A stretch of DNA of 64,000 nt, taken from positions 248,001 to 312,000 of the forward strand of contig JACJVZ010000002.1 in NCBI GenBank assembly GCA_020637445.1, written 5' to 3'. The position numbers and the translations under genes are program-made. The DNA is from Calditrichota bacterium. GTDB lineage: Bacteria > Electryoneota > RPQS01. Shown one piece after another: positions 26,536-34,900 of the stretch (its first letter is position 1; each line of letters opens with the position of its first letter). The notes under the pieces are model-generated. The model searched no databases. It saw only the letters and a list, made by a program, of their open reading frames with translations, and had not been told where the DNA came from.

Positions 26536-26977
26536 TTCTGATCTCCCCCCGCGCTGCGCGGGGGGATTAAGGGGGGTTCTGGATTCTGATCCCCCCCGGT
26601 CCTCCGGGGGGATTAAGGGGGGCAAGCGTGCAAATTCCGCGAAAACGTTATGCCTGTCGTCATCCTGAACGCAGTGATGGACCCCTCTGAAGAACCCGGT
26701 GCAGCCACAAAACCCCAGAGAGGTTCTTCACTGCGCCAAGCCTTCGTTCAGAATGACGACCTACGAAACGCGACTCGCAATGACGACCGCACACCCCAAC
26801 TAGGTCGTGCTTCCAAGCACGACACGCGCAAAGTCAGTTCAGCGGCACGCTGGTTTTCGCCTAAGAAGGTAAGATATGCATTCTGAGGCACTTAGTCAAA
26901 CTATTCTGCTTGATAATTTTGCCGGGTTTGCGTATCTTTTCGCAAACTACCTCATTGTATCTATTCCGGAGTCACAG
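26536..26977. repeat. Repeat island 2 upstream of DUF1015 gene
   Basis: This 442-base gap between divergent genes holds the R2 dimer, an R1 copy (26656-26760), a perfect 9-base hairpin (GTCGTGCTT-cc-AAGCACGAC, 26804-26823) and a partial R5 (26831-26850). The last ~120 bases are AT-richer and probably hold the DUF1015 promoter, although no convincing -35/-10 pair was found. Confidence 0.75.
26537..26650. repeat. Composite R2 dimer, copy 1
   Basis: TCTGATCT, R2 (26545-26576, C6-gcgctgcgc-G6-attaa-G6), linker TTCTGGATTCTGAT, second R2 (26591-26622, C7-ggtcctcc-G6-attaa-G6), then GAAAACG at 26641. The same order occurs at 34648-34772. On the minus strand its first G-run gives the ribosome site of the MgtE-like gene. 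Confidence 0.8.
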
Positions 26978-28249
26978 ATGGCCCGTATTCACCCGTTTCG
27001 CGGTTTGACCTATTCCCCTGCACTCGCCGCGAAGCTCGACCAATTGGTTACTCAACCGTATGACAAGATTGATCGCGCCCTGCAGGAGAAGTATTACGCA
27101 CGCGATCCGCACAATGTTATTCGTATCATTAAGTCCGACGAAACCGTCACCAACCCCGAATCCACCTACCCCGGCGCCGCCGCGACCCTGAAACAATGGA
27201 TCGCCGACGGCACTCTCGTAGAAGCAAAGGGGCCGGCGTTTTATCTCTATTATCAAACTTTCAATTTTCTCGGCAACAAGTACGTTCGCAAGGGATTCAT
27301 GGCCTCAGTCATGCTCGACGAAGAAAACGTCAAGTCCCACGAACACACTTTGGCCGGACCCAAGGCCGACCGCTTGCGGCTGCTCAAAGCTCTCGAAACC
27401 AATGACGAGCTAATCTTTATGCTCTACTCTGATCCCGACGGAGAGAGCGTGAAACTCATGGACTCGATAGCGGCCAATCACAAACCCGCGCTCGAGTGCC
27501 GCGACGACTACGGCGAACTGCATCAAGTCTGGGTCGCCGATGATCCCGAAACAGTCGCAAAACTTCAAACACTCGTTTCAAGCTGCGATCTGTTCATCGC
27601 GGACGGTCATCACCGCTATGAAACGGCTTGCAATTTCAAACGCGAATGCGTCGAGCACGGTTGGAAGCCCGGCGAAAATCAAGGCTTCGATCATCGCATG
27701 ATGGGACTTTTCCCGATGGAAGATCCCGGACTCGTGATTTTGCCCACGCACCGTTTGATTCGCAACGTCGAAAATTTCTCCGGCCCCAAACTTCTGGCTG
27801 CGCTCGGAGAAAACTTCAAGATCACTCCACTCTCGTCAGCCGAAGCGCTCTTCGCGGAGATGGACACCTTCGAGACCGATCAAGTCTTCGGCATGAAAGC
27901 GATTGGCACAAACGACGAGTTCTACTTCCTTGAAACGCGTGAGCAGGGCGGACCGAACCGTACGTTGGGCGTGACCATTTTGCATTCGACGATTCTCGAG
28001 AATGAACTCGGCATCGACGCGAAAGTTCTCTCCGCGGGCACGCACGTCGACTATGTCCGCAGTCGTCAAGAATCCATCGACGCCGTCGGCAAAGACGGTA
28101 TTCAAGCGGCATTCATTCTAAATCCCACCAGCGTCGAAGACGTCAAAACCGTCGCCGCCGCAGGCAAGAGAATGCCGCAAAAATCCACAGACTTCTATCC
28201 CAAACTCCTCGCAGGTTTGGTGATGATGAAGCTCGACATTCTAAAGTAG
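26978..28249 (+). CDS. DUF1015 family protein
   Basis: 423-residue cytosolic protein that starts 'MARIHPFRGLTYSPALAAKL' with the downstream 'VTQPYDKID', which is the family N-terminus. It also has the conserved 'FIADGHHRYETACNF' and 'GFDHRMMGLFPMEDPGLVILPTHR'. DUF1015 has no settled function. In many genomes it lies near serine-synthesis genes, and a serA is present 22 kb away here, but that is weak context. ATG 26978 has CCGGAG 7 bases upstream, and the longer frame from 26876 has no ribosome site. Confidence 0.9.
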   Translation: MARIHPFRGLTYSPALAAKLDQLVTQPYDKIDRALQEKYYARDPHNVIRIIKSDETVTNPESTYPGAAATLKQWIADGTLVEAKGPAFYLYYQTFNFLGNKYVRKGFMASVMLDEENVKSHEHTLAGPKADRLRLLKALETNDELIFMLYSDPDGESVKLMDSIAANHKPALECRDDYGELHQVWVADDPETVAKLQTLVSSCDLFIADGHHRYETACNFKRECVEHGWKPGENQGFDHRMMGLFPMEDPGLVILPTHRLIRNVENFSGPKLLAALGENFKITPLSSAEALFAEMDTFETDQVFGMKAIGTNDEFYFLETREQGGPNRTLGVTILHSTILENELGIDAKVLSAGTHVDYVRSRQESIDAVGKDGIQAAFILNPTSVEDVKTVAAAGKRMPQKSTDFYPKLLAGLVMMKLDILK

Positions 28250-28726
28250 CCGGCGTGAACGCTGGACCCATTGCGCTGCGCGGGGGGATTAAGAACCTAT
28301 CTTGAAATAGCGGGAGATTCAAGAATCGCGGCGGCAGGTGTCTTCACCTGCCCCGCAAATCGAGATTTTTTAGATTCCGGCGGGGAACCGCTACGCTAAA
28401 TCGCTTCACTGCGTTCGAGCGCAGGCCCCGTTCGGCGATTCTTTTCCTTGTTTTGGGATAGGCTCTAAGGGGCTTCTGAAAATTCTCGCCGAGCCGGGTT
28501 AAGGCCACCGCAACCCGGCCGGAATCTGAGGTCCAATCACCTACTACCGTCGGCCTCCGGCCGCTGCGTATCCGATAGTTCTCGCACACACCCCTGCCAG
28601 AGGCAGGGAGCTAGTAGAACATTGAAACGCAGTCGCGCCAGCGTCAATCAATGCAGCGACACGCTGCATTCTCGCGGCGGCATCCGCTGCGGATGCCCCG
28701 CATAGCAACCAGAGGAACCTATTGAG
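28250..28726. repeat. Repeat island 3 (R5, R2, R3, R4, R5, R7)
   Basis: The 477-base gap is almost entirely repeats: R5 reverse (28249-28271), R2 remnant (28271-28292), hairpin GGCAGGTG-tctt-CACCTGCC (28333-28352), R3 reverse (28372-28438), R3 forward (28485-28529), R4 (28541-28617), R5 (28636-28670) and R7 hairpin GGCATCCG-ct-GCGGATGCC (28679-28697). No reading frame looks coding. Confidence 0.8.
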
Positions 28727-28918
28727 ATGAACATTCTTCGCTCCTTTCTCGCAGCTATCGTCGCTTGGTTTCCCGCGCACTATATTCCCAGAATGTTCTT
28801 CGACCGGGAGAAGAATTTATGGTCCTACGAGGCCACGTTCTTTCTGGTGTTTCTCGTCGTCTTTTGGCTGGCCACGCACCTGATGCGCACGCGTACTCCA
28901 AAATCTGAAATGAATTAG
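28727..28918 (+). CDS. Small membrane protein, unknown
   Basis: 63 residues with two hydrophobic stretches ('ILRSFLAAIVAWFPAHYIP' and 'FFLVFLVVFWLATHLM') and a charged end, consistent with a two-helix inner-membrane protein. AGAGGA lies 11 bases before the ATG. I recognise no family. It follows a repeat island and precedes a secreted protein by 71 bases. The composition is protein-like, but its small size keeps the call tentative. Confidence 0.5.
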   Translation: MNILRSFLAAIVAWFPAHYIPRMFFDREKNLWSYEATFFLVFLVVFWLATHLMRTRTPKSEMN

Positions 28919-28940
28919 AAGACGCGCCGGTGCTTCTCGC

Positions 28941-28970
28941 TTCATATTTCTGATTTCATATTTCATATCT
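28941..28970 (+). repeat. TTCATATTTC repeats before 28990
   Basis: Short iterated T-T-C-A-T-A motifs lie 19-48 bases before the start of the sorted protein gene. The same motif precedes the PLP enzyme gene at 48693-48723. Confidence 0.5.
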
Positions 28971-28989
28971 TCAAACCGGAGGTGGACTC

Positions 28990-31284
28990 ATGAAACAAGC
29001 ACTACTCACTCTGCTCTGCACCCTCTCCGCACTTGCCCAATGGCCGACTGATCCGGCTCAAAACCTGCTGATCTGCAATCACACCGGCGAAGCGGTGGTG
29101 CCGAAAATCGCAGCCACGTCCGACGGCGGATGTTACGTCACGTGGTGGGATCACACCTCGGGCAACTACGACGTCTATCTGCAAAGATTCGACAGCGCTG
29201 GAGTGCCGCAATGGACTGTGCCCTGCGGTATTTTGGTTTCCAATCATCCCACGGAAACGTGGCTCACCGATTGGGACATGGTCGTTGATCTTGAAGACTA
29301 CTGCATCATCGCCGTGAATGACAGCCGCGGAGGGAGCGACCGTGACATCTATGCGTATCGCATCAGCCCCGACGGTCAATTCGCGTGGGGCGCCGACGGC
29401 ATCACCTTATCCGCCAACAACGGATTCGAACCCGACCCGCGCATTGCAATTGCTTCCAACGGAGATATTGCCTTCGCGTGGCAAGAAGATAATGTCATTC
29501 ATCTCCGCCGTGTGAATGTCGCGGGACAAGACGTCTTTACGCCATCGACGATCACGCTCACGCACGAGCTTCCTTTGTCCATTCCGCGCATTTGCGGCAC
29601 CAACGACAATGCAATTGTTCTCTCTTATCTGATTCAACAGGGCACGCAGTTCACGTCGCCGCGGCATATCTACGTGCAAAAATTCTCCGAAGCCGGTGCG
29701 ACTTTGTGGAATCCCAATGGATTGCCCGTGATGACCACCAACGGCATTGGCATTCAGATGAAACCTGACATTGTTCACGACGGCCGTGACGGAGCGTATT
29801 CCTTCTGGTATGACACGCGCAACAACGTGCATCACGTCTACGTGCAGCACATCAACTCCGGCGGTATCGTGGAATGGCAGGAAAACGGCGTGCAGGTTGA
29901 TCTTTCGGCCAGCGAGTTGCAAATGTCCCCTTCTGCGATCTTGGTTCCCGAAGGCATCGCCGTTTTCTACCAATCAACCAATACGCTTCAATCGCTGGGC
30001 GGGGTAGACGCGCAATTGTTGGATTCGACGGGCAGCTATTTGTGGAGCGCCAACGGCGTCACCGTTACTCCGTGGTCGCCCGAGCCGTGTTTCAATGTCC
30101 GCGCACACCGTCAGACCACAAACTATAGTGTCTTCTATTCGCAGTATGCGGAGGGCAGCGCGATCAATACGCTCTTGCGTGCAAGCCAGCTTGATCCGGG
30201 CGGCAATCCAACGTGGACCCCACCTATCAAAGACCTCTGCACCGTGGTCAGCGAGAAGGGCAGACCCTACACATGCGTGAATCCGCAAAGCCAGATTATC
30301 GCTTGCTGGCCGGATGCGCGCGGCGGCGCGATGAACATGTACTTGCAGAACATCAATGCGGACGGTGAACTCGGACCGAACTCCGTTTTCCCGCCTGAAA
30401 TTGTGATCACGTCTCCCGAAGATTCTGCGACGGTAAACACTGAAGACATTGACATTGTCTTCGAAGTTCACAATATCCTGATTGATCCCAACAACGGCGA
30501 CGGCTATGTTTCCGTCACGGTAAACGATCAAGATCCCACTTCTACGAATGAAGTCGCACCCTATCCCGTGACGTTGAATTTGGGCTGGAACATGATCACG
30601 ATGGAAATTCTCGATCTTGATCAACAGCCCTTCGATCCACCGGCAATCGATTCGGTGCATGTGCTCTACGAACCAAATTCTCCCAGTATTGTGATCACAA
30701 CACCGGTAAACGGTGCCTTGTTGGTCGACTCGGTGACTTTTGTTTTTGCAGTTGAGAATTTTGACGTGTCCGATTCCGGTGGAGACGGTCACATTCTGCT
30801 TCTTGTGGATGCAGACGATGATATGATTCACGACACGGTTGACATCTTTGATGTCACTCCGTATTTGTACTTCTTTGGCGGTCGGAGTACCGAGAACAAT
30901 GTGCCATTAATCATGAGCCTGAGGGACAACCAAGGACACGAGCTTGTTCCCCCCGCAGCGGACACGGTGATCGTGGATATCACGCACATCATTGCCGCCG
31001 ACGATCCCATCCTTCAGCCTTCATCCTTCAGCCTTCACGAGGCCTATCCCAACCCGTTCAATGCATCGGTAACTCTCTCCTACGATGTCCCCACCCCCGC
31101 GCGCGTCTCGCTTGACGTCATTGACATCATGGGAAGAAAAGTTACCACACTCGTGAGTGAAAATTCTACGGCCGGAACCCATTCCATCCAGTGGCAAGCA
31201 GACCATTCCCCCAGCGGACTCTACTTTGTCAGACTTACGTCTGGCTCCTTTACTCAAACACAGAAGATTATTCTACTTAAATAA
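28990..31284 (+). CDS. Beta-propeller/Ig-like T9SS-sorted protein
   Basis: 764 residues: signal peptide MKQALLTLLCTLSALAQ, blade-like repeats over ~450 residues ('CYVTWWDHTSGNYDVYLQRF', 'NDSRGGSDRDIYAYRI', 'DARGGAMNMYLQNINADGE'), and two Ig-like units from ~475 ('PEIVITSPEDSATVNTEDI', 'PSIVITTPVNGALLVDSVTF'). It ends in a sorting domain ('EAYPNPFNASVTLSYDVP' ... KIILLK). The propeller repeats are related to those of the 1006-residue protein at 17918. GGAGG precedes the ATG. A terminator follows, so it is its own transcript. Function unknown; an adhesive or structural surface role is an inference. Confidence 0.87.
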   Translation: MKQALLTLLCTLSALAQWPTDPAQNLLICNHTGEAVVPKIAATSDGGCYVTWWDHTSGNYDVYLQRFDSAGVPQWTVPCGILVSNHPTETWLTDWDMVVDLEDYCIIAVNDSRGGSDRDIYAYRISPDGQFAWGADGITLSANNGFEPDPRIAIASNGDIAFAWQEDNVIHLRRVNVAGQDVFTPSTITLTHELPLSIPRICGTNDNAIVLSYLIQQGTQFTSPRHIYVQKFSEAGATLWNPNGLPVMTTNGIGIQMKPDIVHDGRDGAYSFWYDTRNNVHHVYVQHINSGGIVEWQENGVQVDLSASELQMSPSAILVPEGIAVFYQSTNTLQSLGGVDAQLLDSTGSYLWSANGVTVTPWSPEPCFNVRAHRQTTNYSVFYSQYAEGSAINTLLRASQLDPGGNPTWTPPIKDLCTVVSEKGRPYTCVNPQSQIIACWPDARGGAMNMYLQNINADGELGPNSVFPPEIVITSPEDSATVNTEDIDIVFEVHNILIDPNNGDGYVSVTVNDQDPTSTNEVAPYPVTLNLGWNMITMEILDLDQQPFDPPAIDSVHVLYEPNSPSIVITTPVNGALLVDSVTFVFAVENFDVSDSGGDGHILLLVDADDDMIHDTVDIFDVTPYLYFFGGRSTENNVPLIMSLRDNQGHELVPPAADTVIVDITHIIAADDPILQPSSFSLHEAYPNPFNASVTLSYDVPTPARVSLDVIDIMGRKVTTLVSENSTAGTHSIQWQADHSPSGLYFVRLTSGSFTQTQKIILLK

Positions 31285-31307
31285 GCTTGGATAATTTGGA
31301 CTTAGGC

Positions 31308-31342
31308 AAAAGCGGCGACCCTTTTCGGGTCGCCGCTTTTTG
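31308..31342 (+). terminator. Rho-independent terminator
   Basis: AAAAGCGGCGACCC-ttttc-GGGTCGCCGCTTTTT. Confidence 0.93.
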
Positions 31343-31532
31343 TATGCAAGAGGCGTTGCGCTGTGGGTCAGAAAAATTTACCGCTTTAAGTTGATATAAT
31401 ACAATACGAGTCATGTTCTAAACATCTGTTTTTTGAGAGACTTGAGGCGAGTTTGAGATTGTTTTCGGCACTATATTGTCGGAATTGCTTCTAACCAATA
31501 GCTACCCATCCCTTCAAAAAAGAGGACAACGT

Positions 31533-32633
31533 ATGAAAAAGTTTGCGATCGGGCTCCTCGCCCTCATGTTTGTGCTTGCATCCTCAGCTTTTGCTACCAT
31601 CCGCTATGTCTCATCCACCGGCGCTGGATCCTACACCACCGTCGGCGCTGCTGCCGCTGTTGCTGCATCCGGCGACACGATTCTCATCGGTCCCGGCACA
31701 TATGCAGAAGGCAACATCAACCAGCCAAGCAAACGCTTGATCTATATCGGTGCGGGCTGGGACCAGTCTATGATTAATTTGTCCAGCATCTGGTACGCCA
31801 ATGGACCAGGCCAGACAGGAAGTTCTTGGGAGGGCCTGCGAATTGACTCCCCTACCCAAATGTTGAATTTCATCAATGGCACGGATTCGATCACCGTCCG
31901 CCGTTGCCTACTCGCTCACTCCCCATCTTCGAGCGCAGCGATTGACAATAATAGCGGACGCACCTTGGTCGTCGAAGATTGTATCTTTCTTTCAAATTTG
32001 ACAACAGCTTCGTCAGGCGCAATCATTGTGTCGACTTCCAACTATCCAGCTACTATTCGAAACTGCGTCTTTGTAAACCGTGGCGGCAATGCCAATTGCC
32101 GCGCGATTTGGGGAGGCGCAGCTTCTGGCACAGTGGAAAACTACAATTGCGTTTTCTTGAACTTCCGCGCGCCATATGCGCTGAATGCCGCTGGCGGCCC
32201 ACTGATCGCTGTCAATAACGTCTATTATGACTTCTTGGCAACACCCTCGTTCGGATCGTACAACGCATCGAGCGTCTTCGATTACAACTCGTCCGAGTCC
32301 GTCGTCGCCGCTCCCGGCACCAACACGACTTCGATCACAACCAATCCGTTCGTGAACTACAACACCACGAACAATTTTGAAGAAGGTATCACCGACCTGC
32401 ATCTCGATCCCGTGAATGGCGCGAGCTTGATCAACTCCGGTCATCCGAGTTTGCTCGACTTCACGGACGGTTCGCAATCCGATCGAGGAGCATACGGCGG
32501 TCCCAAGCCCCTCGTGGATAACGGCGTGCCCAACTATCCGTGGGCCGTCAATATCGCCCTGAACCCGAACCTCGTTGGAGTCGGAACTCCCGTCAACGCC
32601 ACTGCCATCGGCCGCGTCGGACCCCAATACTAA
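31533..32633 (+). CDS. Secreted parallel beta-helix protein without sorting domain
   Basis: 366 residues from ATG 31533 (AGAGGA upstream), signal peptide MKKFAIGLLALMFVLASSAFA. 'IRYVSSTGAGSYTTVGAAAA...GDTILIGPGTYAEG' is the DUF1565/pectin-lyase-like opening, followed by beta-helix rungs ('VRRCLLAHSP', 'VEDCIFLSN', 'IRNCVFVNRGG'). Unlike other beta-helix proteins here it has no PNPFN domain and ends 'IGRVGPQY'. It may therefore stay in the periplasm, or partner the next gene, whose start is 20 bases away. Confidence 0.82.
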   Translation: MKKFAIGLLALMFVLASSAFATIRYVSSTGAGSYTTVGAAAAVAASGDTILIGPGTYAEGNINQPSKRLIYIGAGWDQSMINLSSIWYANGPGQTGSSWEGLRIDSPTQMLNFINGTDSITVRRCLLAHSPSSSAAIDNNSGRTLVVEDCIFLSNLTTASSGAIIVSTSNYPATIRNCVFVNRGGNANCRAIWGGAASGTVENYNCVFLNFRAPYALNAAGGPLIAVNNVYYDFLATPSFGSYNASSVFDYNSSESVVAAPGTNTTSITTNPFVNYNTTNNFEEGITDLHLDPVNGASLINSGHPSLLDFTDGSQSDRGAYGGPKPLVDNGVPNYPWAVNIALNPNLVGVGTPVNATAIGRVGPQY

Positions 32634-32653
32634 TTCATAAGGAGAATCTCATC

Positions 32654-33934
32654 ATGAAGAAGATTCTTCTTCTCATTCCCCCCCGGTCCTCCGGGAGGGC
32701 AAGGGGGGGTAAAATATTAGCGCTTCTGCTACTAATGGCGCTGATGACAACCCTCTCCTTCGCCCAATCCGCCGTAGTCACTCAAGCAGAGTGGTTTGTC
32801 GGCGCGGATCCCGGTGTCGGGAGCGGCAACGCGATTTCTATCGGCACACCCGACCCCTCCGAAGCGCTCGCGTTTTCGGTTGCCACGGGTTCTCTCGCTG
32901 CGGGTGAAATCACGCGTGTCAAACTTCGCTGCAAAATCGACAGCTTGCGTTCCGGCGCAACCAACATTTGGGGACCTGTCACGGATGGTTATGTCGTGAT
33001 AGCTCCTGCGACCGGCAGCACACGTCTTGTCGTCTCGATGTCCTACCAAGTCGATGGCGGCAGCTTCACGAACGTCGACGTAACCGACAGCCCAAATGCA
33101 ATTCTGAATGACGTCGTGGCCACAACAGGCCTGACAAACGGTATCCATCGCTTACGTGTACGTGCCACCGATGACTTGGGCAGAACAGGTCTGATCAACG
33201 ACGGTTTCTTTGTCGTCTCCAATACGGCAGGCTTCGCCACTCGCTTGGTCACTCAGATGGAATACCGTATCGACGGCGGCGCTTTCACACTGAACGACAA
33301 CGCCGACGCAGCGGTGGTCAATTTCGCTGACATCATCAACACCAACGCACTCGAGATTGGCCTACATCTCGTCGATCTTCGTTCGACGGACGATCTCGGC
33401 CGCGTCGGACAAGTGCATCGCGCGTATTTGATCGTCTCTTCTCCTTTCGTCGGCGGAATTGATCATCACATCGTCGCTGCCGAAGTCTTTGCAGGCGCTG
33501 ATCCCGGTCCCGGAAACGGTATTGCCATTCCGCTGCCCGGTGACGGCGCGTGGGATGAAGGCACCGAAGACATCAACCATGTTTACACGGGTTTCCCGGT
33601 TGGCAACTATCGCGTGGGATTCCGTACTCAGGATGATCTCGGACGCTGGTCTCAGGTTGTATATGACTCCTTGCTTGTCGGACCGATCCTCGTTGTTTCG
33701 TCAACTGGAAATGACATCGTCCTGAACTGGCAGTTCCCCGACGGCATTGACCAATACTATGTGTACCGCTCCGCAAATATTGCCGGGCCATACTCTGTGA
33801 TCGACTCCACGGTCGCTCGCACCTATACCGACACCGGAATTCTGACCTCGCAGGACAAGAACTTCTACTACGTCACTTTCCGTGATGATTCGATCTCGCT
33901 GCGGAGGCCGGGAGGCACTCCCGTCCTGCGGTGA
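32654..33934 (+). CDS. Secreted Ig/FN3-like protein with a repeat inside its signal peptide
   Basis: 426 residues from ATG 32654 (AAGGAG upstream). The N-terminus MKKILLL is followed by a 13-residue stretch 'IPPRSSGRARGGK' encoded by an R2 repeat (32678-32709), then the hydrophobic core 'ILALLLLMALMTTLSFAQ'. The body has three similar units ('VSMSYQVDGGSFTNVDV', 'TQMEYRIDGGAFTLND', 'AEVFAGADPGPGNGIAIP'), each with 'LRxxDDLGRxG', and ends in an FN3-like unit ('VLNWQFPDGIDQYYVYRSAN'). No sorting domain is present. It is probably co-transcribed with the beta-helix gene before it. Confidence 0.8.
   Translation: MKKILLLIPPRSSGRARGGKILALLLLMALMTTLSFAQSAVVTQAEWFVGADPGVGSGNAISIGTPDPSEALAFSVATGSLAAGEITRVKLRCKIDSLRSGATNIWGPVTDGYVVIAPATGSTRLVVSMSYQVDGGSFTNVDVTDSPNAILNDVVATTGLTNGIHRLRVRATDDLGRTGLINDGFFVVSNTAGFATRLVTQMEYRIDGGAFTLNDNADAAVVNFADIINTNALEIGLHLVDLRSTDDLGRVGQVHRAYLIVSSPFVGGIDHHIVAAEVFAGADPGPGNGIAIPLPGDGAWDEGTEDINHVYTGFPVGNYRVGFRTQDDLGRWSQVVYDSLLVGPILVVSSTGNDIVLNWQFPDGIDQYYVYRSANIAGPYSVIDSTVARTYTDTGILTSQDKNFYYVTFRDDSISLRRPGGTPVLR
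32678..32709 (+). repeat. R2 repeat within coding sequence
   Basis: C7-GGTCCTCC-GGGAGGG-caa-G7. It is almost the same as the intergenic copy at 26591 but lies in the signal-peptide region of the gene at 32654 and keeps the frame open. Confidence 0.85.
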
Positions 33935-33966
33935 CGGTTGCCTTTTGCCTGTTTTTTCTGTACGTT

Positions 33967-34002
33967 AAAAGGGTGAGCCGAACAGCTCACCCTTTTGTTT
34001 TT
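33967..34002 (+). terminator. Rho-independent terminator
   Basis: AAAAGGGTGAGC-cgaaca-GCTCACCCTTTT then GTTTTT. Confidence 0.93.
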
Positions 34003-34103
34003 GCGGAACTTCACCTCGCCCTCGGGCGTTAGGAAATAGAACGGGCGAGCAGGCGCGAAAAATGACCGCTTGAGTCCCGTTGCTTATTCATCACTTACCG
34101 TTT

Positions 34104-34120
34104 GCAGGAGTTTCTCCTGC
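34104..34120 (+). promoter_or_regulatory. Perfect palindrome in ferritin leader
   Basis: GCAGGAG-TTT-CTCCTGC lies 26 bases before the ferritin start. It could be an operator or an mRNA hairpin. It does not match Fur or DtxR box consensus. Confidence 0.45.
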
Positions 34121-34145
34121 TTGAACTACAACTTTCGGAGACAAT

Positions 34146-34640
34146 ATGCTTTCCAAGAAAATGTACGAAATCCTGAATGATCAGGTCAATCACGAACTCG
34201 AAAGCGAATACGTGTATTTGCAGCTCGCGGCATGGTCCAAGGCCGCCAACCTTGAAGGGTTTTATAGCTGGATGACCCATCAGGCCGAAGAAGAGCGCGA
34301 GCACGCCATGAAGATTCATGACTTCCTGATTGACAACGGTCACGAAGTCATTCTGTCCGGCATCCCGCAGCCCAAGCTCAGCATCAAGAGCCCCATCGAC
34401 GTGTTCAAGGCTTCTCTGAAGCATGAGCAAAAGATTTCAAAGAACATTCACGATTGCTATGCGATGGCGCTGTCCGAAAAATGCTATCGTTCGCAGGTGA
34501 TGCTCCACTGGTTCATCGACGAACAGCTCGAAGAAGAAGCCACCGCAGGTTCGATCCTGCAAAAGCTGACGGACCTCAAAGACAGCCCGTCTTCCACGTA
34601 CTGGATCGACAAAGAACTGAAAAAGCGCGGCAAAGAATAA
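34146..34640 (+). CDS. ftnA: Bacterial ferritin (FtnA type)
   Basis: 164-residue cytosolic iron-storage protein assembling as 24-mers with ferroxidase activity. The di-iron ligands sit at the same numbers as in E. coli FtnA: Glu17, Glu50, His53, Glu94, Gln127, with Glu49, Glu126 and Glu130 for the third iron. There is no haem-binding methionine of bacterioferritin. The start is ATG 34146 with CGGAG 6 bases upstream. A GC-rich palindrome at 34104-34120 may mediate regulation. An R2 dimer and a terminator follow. Confidence 0.95.
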   Translation: MLSKKMYEILNDQVNHELESEYVYLQLAAWSKAANLEGFYSWMTHQAEEEREHAMKIHDFLIDNGHEVILSGIPQPKLSIKSPIDVFKASLKHEQKISKNIHDCYAMALSEKCYRSQVMLHWFIDEQLEEEATAGSILQKLTDLKDSPSSTYWIDKELKKRGKE

Positions 34641-34647
34641 TACTCTC

Positions 34648-34772
34648 TCTGATCTCCCCCCAAAATCTGCGTAGCAGTTTTGGGGGGACTAAGGGGGGCT
34701 TCTGGACTCTCATTTCCCCCCGGTCTTCCGGGGGGATAAAAGGGGGGTCAACCTGCCAAGCTGCTGAAAACG
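34648..34772 (+). repeat. Composite R2 dimer, copy 2
   Basis: TCTGATCT, R2 (34656-34698) with a different inner stem (AAAATCTGC/GCAGTTTT), linker CTTCTGGACTCTCATTT, second R2 (34716-34747, C6-ggtcttcc-G6-ataaaa-G6), then GAAAACG at 34766. Same architecture as 26537-26650. Confidence 0.8.
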
Positions 34773-34774
34773 CA

Positions 34775-34807
34775 AGAGCCGCGATTTCCCTCGCGGCTCT
34801 TTTTCTT
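34775..34807 (+). terminator. Rho-independent terminator
   Basis: AGAGCCGCGA-tttccc-TCGCGGCTCT then TTTTCTT. Its right arm starts the 40-base segment duplicated at 37044. Confidence 0.92.
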
Positions 34808-34825
34808 GAGAAAAAGTCTGGCATA

Positions 34826-34854
34826 TTGACATAAAGATTTTAATCCACTATGAT
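34826..34854 (+). promoter_or_regulatory. Strong sigma-70 promoter for the Cys-rich gene
   Basis: TTGACA (34826-34831), 17-base spacer, TATGAT (34849-34854). The expected transcript start is near 34860-34862. That is at the first ATG of a 14-codon leader frame (34860-34904) whose stop TGA overlaps the ATG of the next gene. Confidence 0.75.
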
Positions 34855-34900
34855 TTAATATGATGGGTACATATTACAACGAAAAGAAAGGTGGCCAGTT

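Noticed and set aside
26536..26625. Thirty extra N-terminal codons of the MgtE-like protein
   Set aside because: They translate the R2 repeat (PPxxRGG-type residues), and a good ribosome site exists for ATG 26535.
26650..26886. 78-codon open frame
   Set aside because: It lies over R1, a hairpin and R5; no ribosome site or protein-like composition.
31395..31400. TATAAT upstream of the beta-helix gene at 31533
   Set aside because: No usable -35 box at 16-18 bases and it lies 133 bases from the start.
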